Positions 4,367-5,052 of a DNA stretch of 5,052 nucleotides are shown piece after piece. Both the position numbers and the translations under genes were made by a program. The notes under the pieces were generated by a model. It ran no database searches and was not told where the DNA came from. It saw only the letters and a program-made list of their open reading frames with translations. Source of the stretch: Nitriliruptorales bacterium (lineage in GTDB: Bacteria > Actinomycetota > Nitriliruptoria > Euzebyales > Egibacteraceae); NCBI GenBank assembly GCA_007133145.1, contig SLNF01000096.1:1-5052 (forward strand), given 5' to 3'. Every line of letters begins with the position of its first letter. Position 1 is the first letter of the stretch.

Positions 4367-5052
4367 TCACGTCCGCGACAAGACCGGATCGGCGGCCTGC
4401 GCTGCCGCCTGACGACGGCGCAGCGACAGCACGACGAGGCCGGCGAGGACGAGCCCTCCACCGGTCAGTGCGAGAGGGCCGGGCTGCTCGCGCAGCAGCA
4501 GCATGCCGAGCGCCCCGGCGGTGAGCGGCTCGGCGAGGGAGAGCGTGGCGGCGGTGCCTGCGGCGACCCCCCGCAGCCCCGCGGAGAAGACGACGTAGGC
4601 GAGCATCGTCGCGACGAGGCCGAGGAAGGCGACCATCGCGAGCCCGCGGGGCGTGGTGAGCCAGGAGAGGTCGCTGACGAGGAGGACCGGGGCGAGCAGG
4701 ACCGCGCCACCGGCGAAGACGACGCCGACGACGCCGACGGAACCGCCACCGCCGTCGAGCAGGACCTTCATCGCCACGGTGCCGACCCCGAAGGCGAGGC
4801 CAGCGAGCAGGGCGAGGCCGATCCCGAGCGCGTCGACGCGGACCGCACCCTGCGGCAGCAGCAGCAGCGCGCTGCCGGCGACGGCGAGGGCGGTGGCGCT
4901 GCCCCAGCCCCGCTCGGGCCGCTCCCCGCGCGCGAGCCGCGCGACGATGCCGGTCCACACCGGCACCGACCCGATGGCCACGGCGGTGCCGAGGGCGACA
5001 CCGGCGCGGTCGACGCCGGCGAAGAAGGCCCCCTGGTAGCCCGCGATCGCGA
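4367..5052 (-). CDS. EamA/DMT-family transporter, N-terminus cut by window edge
   Basis: The frame is open from the right edge to a TGA at 4369-4367, giving 227 complete residues of the C-terminal part. A GTG at 4981 is only an internal valine codon: the upstream in-frame residues AIAGYQGAFFAGV continue the family pattern. About eight hydrophobic segments are visible, separated by short loops; the first EamA repeat ends near VRVDALG and the second begins at GIGLALLAGLAFGVG. The family's late signature is seen in ATLSLAEPLTAGALGMLLLREQPGPLA, whose Glu-Pro lies in a membrane helix, shown here only as its key part LAEPLTAG. Full proteins have about ten helices and 300 residues, so roughly two N-terminal helices are missing. 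The tail is basic (SLRRRQ), suggesting a cytoplasmic C-terminus. Relatives export or import amino acids, nucleosides and other small metabolites; the substrate is unknown. It is co-directional with the FAH gene 83 bases downstream. Confidence 0.9.
   Translation of the reverse strand, partial: AIAGYQGAFFAGVDRAGVALGTAVAIGSVPVWTGIVARLARGERPERGWGSATALAVAGSALLLLPQGAVRVDALGIGLALLAGLAFGVGTVAMKVLLDGGGGSVGVVGVVFAGGAVLLAPVLLVSDLSWLTTPRGLAMVAFLGLVATMLAYVVFSAGLRGVAAGTAATLSLAEPLTAGALGMLLLREQPGPLALTGGGLVLAGLVVLSLRRRQAAAQAADPVLSRT

Noticed and set aside
4700..4760. Tandem GACGACGCC-like repetition in the transporter gene
   Set aside because: It encodes a Val/Gly-rich membrane helix and loop; the repetition is explained by codon choice and is not a regular tandem array.
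4367..4981. A complete 204-residue transporter starting at GTG 4981
   Set aside because: Residues encoded upstream to the window edge continue the EamA pattern, so the gene is longer and cut off.

Overview
The window is very GC-rich DNA with dense coding on both strands and a strong third-position G/C bias. Gene content and order point to a high-GC actinomycetote; the exact class cannot be fixed from this window (an Acidimicrobiia- or Nitriliruptoria-like lineage is a guess). All recognisable genes look chromosomal and mostly housekeeping. I see no insertion sequence, CRISPR array, prophage gene or integration site.

Layout from left to right. (1) Positions 1-317, minus strand: the 5' part of a small protein with two tandem Cys3His putative zinc-binding repeats, running off the left edge. 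(2) 318-506: a gap with a 12-bp alternating GC palindrome and a perfect 13-bp hairpin that probably ends the tRNA transcript. (3) 507-578, minus: tRNA-Gln(CUG), with its own likely promoter at 591-619 just after the gltX stop codon. (4) 620-2173, minus: gltX, glutamyl-tRNA synthetase. (5) 2174-2319: a divergent intergenic region. (6) 2320-3456, plus: a saccharopine-dehydrogenase-like NAD(P)-binding oxidoreductase of the trans-acting enoyl reductase type. (7) 3457-3500: a short convergent gap with hairpins. (8) 3501-4283, minus: a fumarylacetoacetate-hydrolase (FAH) family enzyme. (9) 4367-5052, minus: the C-terminal part of an EamA/DMT-family membrane transporter, running off the right edge.

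How the genes fit together. gltX and tRNA-Gln make biochemical sense side by side: in bacteria without a glutaminyl-tRNA synthetase, a non-discriminating GluRS puts Glu on tRNA-Gln and GatCAB amidates it. The tRNA carries the U1-A72 pair that GatCAB recognises. An FAH-family gene close to gltX is also known from mycobacteria (Rv2993c/Rv2992c); here an oppositely oriented oxidoreductase gene lies between the two. The transporter and the FAH gene are co-directional, 83 bases apart, and could be co-transcribed.

I found no clearly new biological system. The points most worth a second look are the truncated tandem Cys3His protein at the left edge, the perfect palindrome whose loop is exactly the oxidoreductase stop codon, and the palindrome filling the spacer of the tRNA-Gln promoter.
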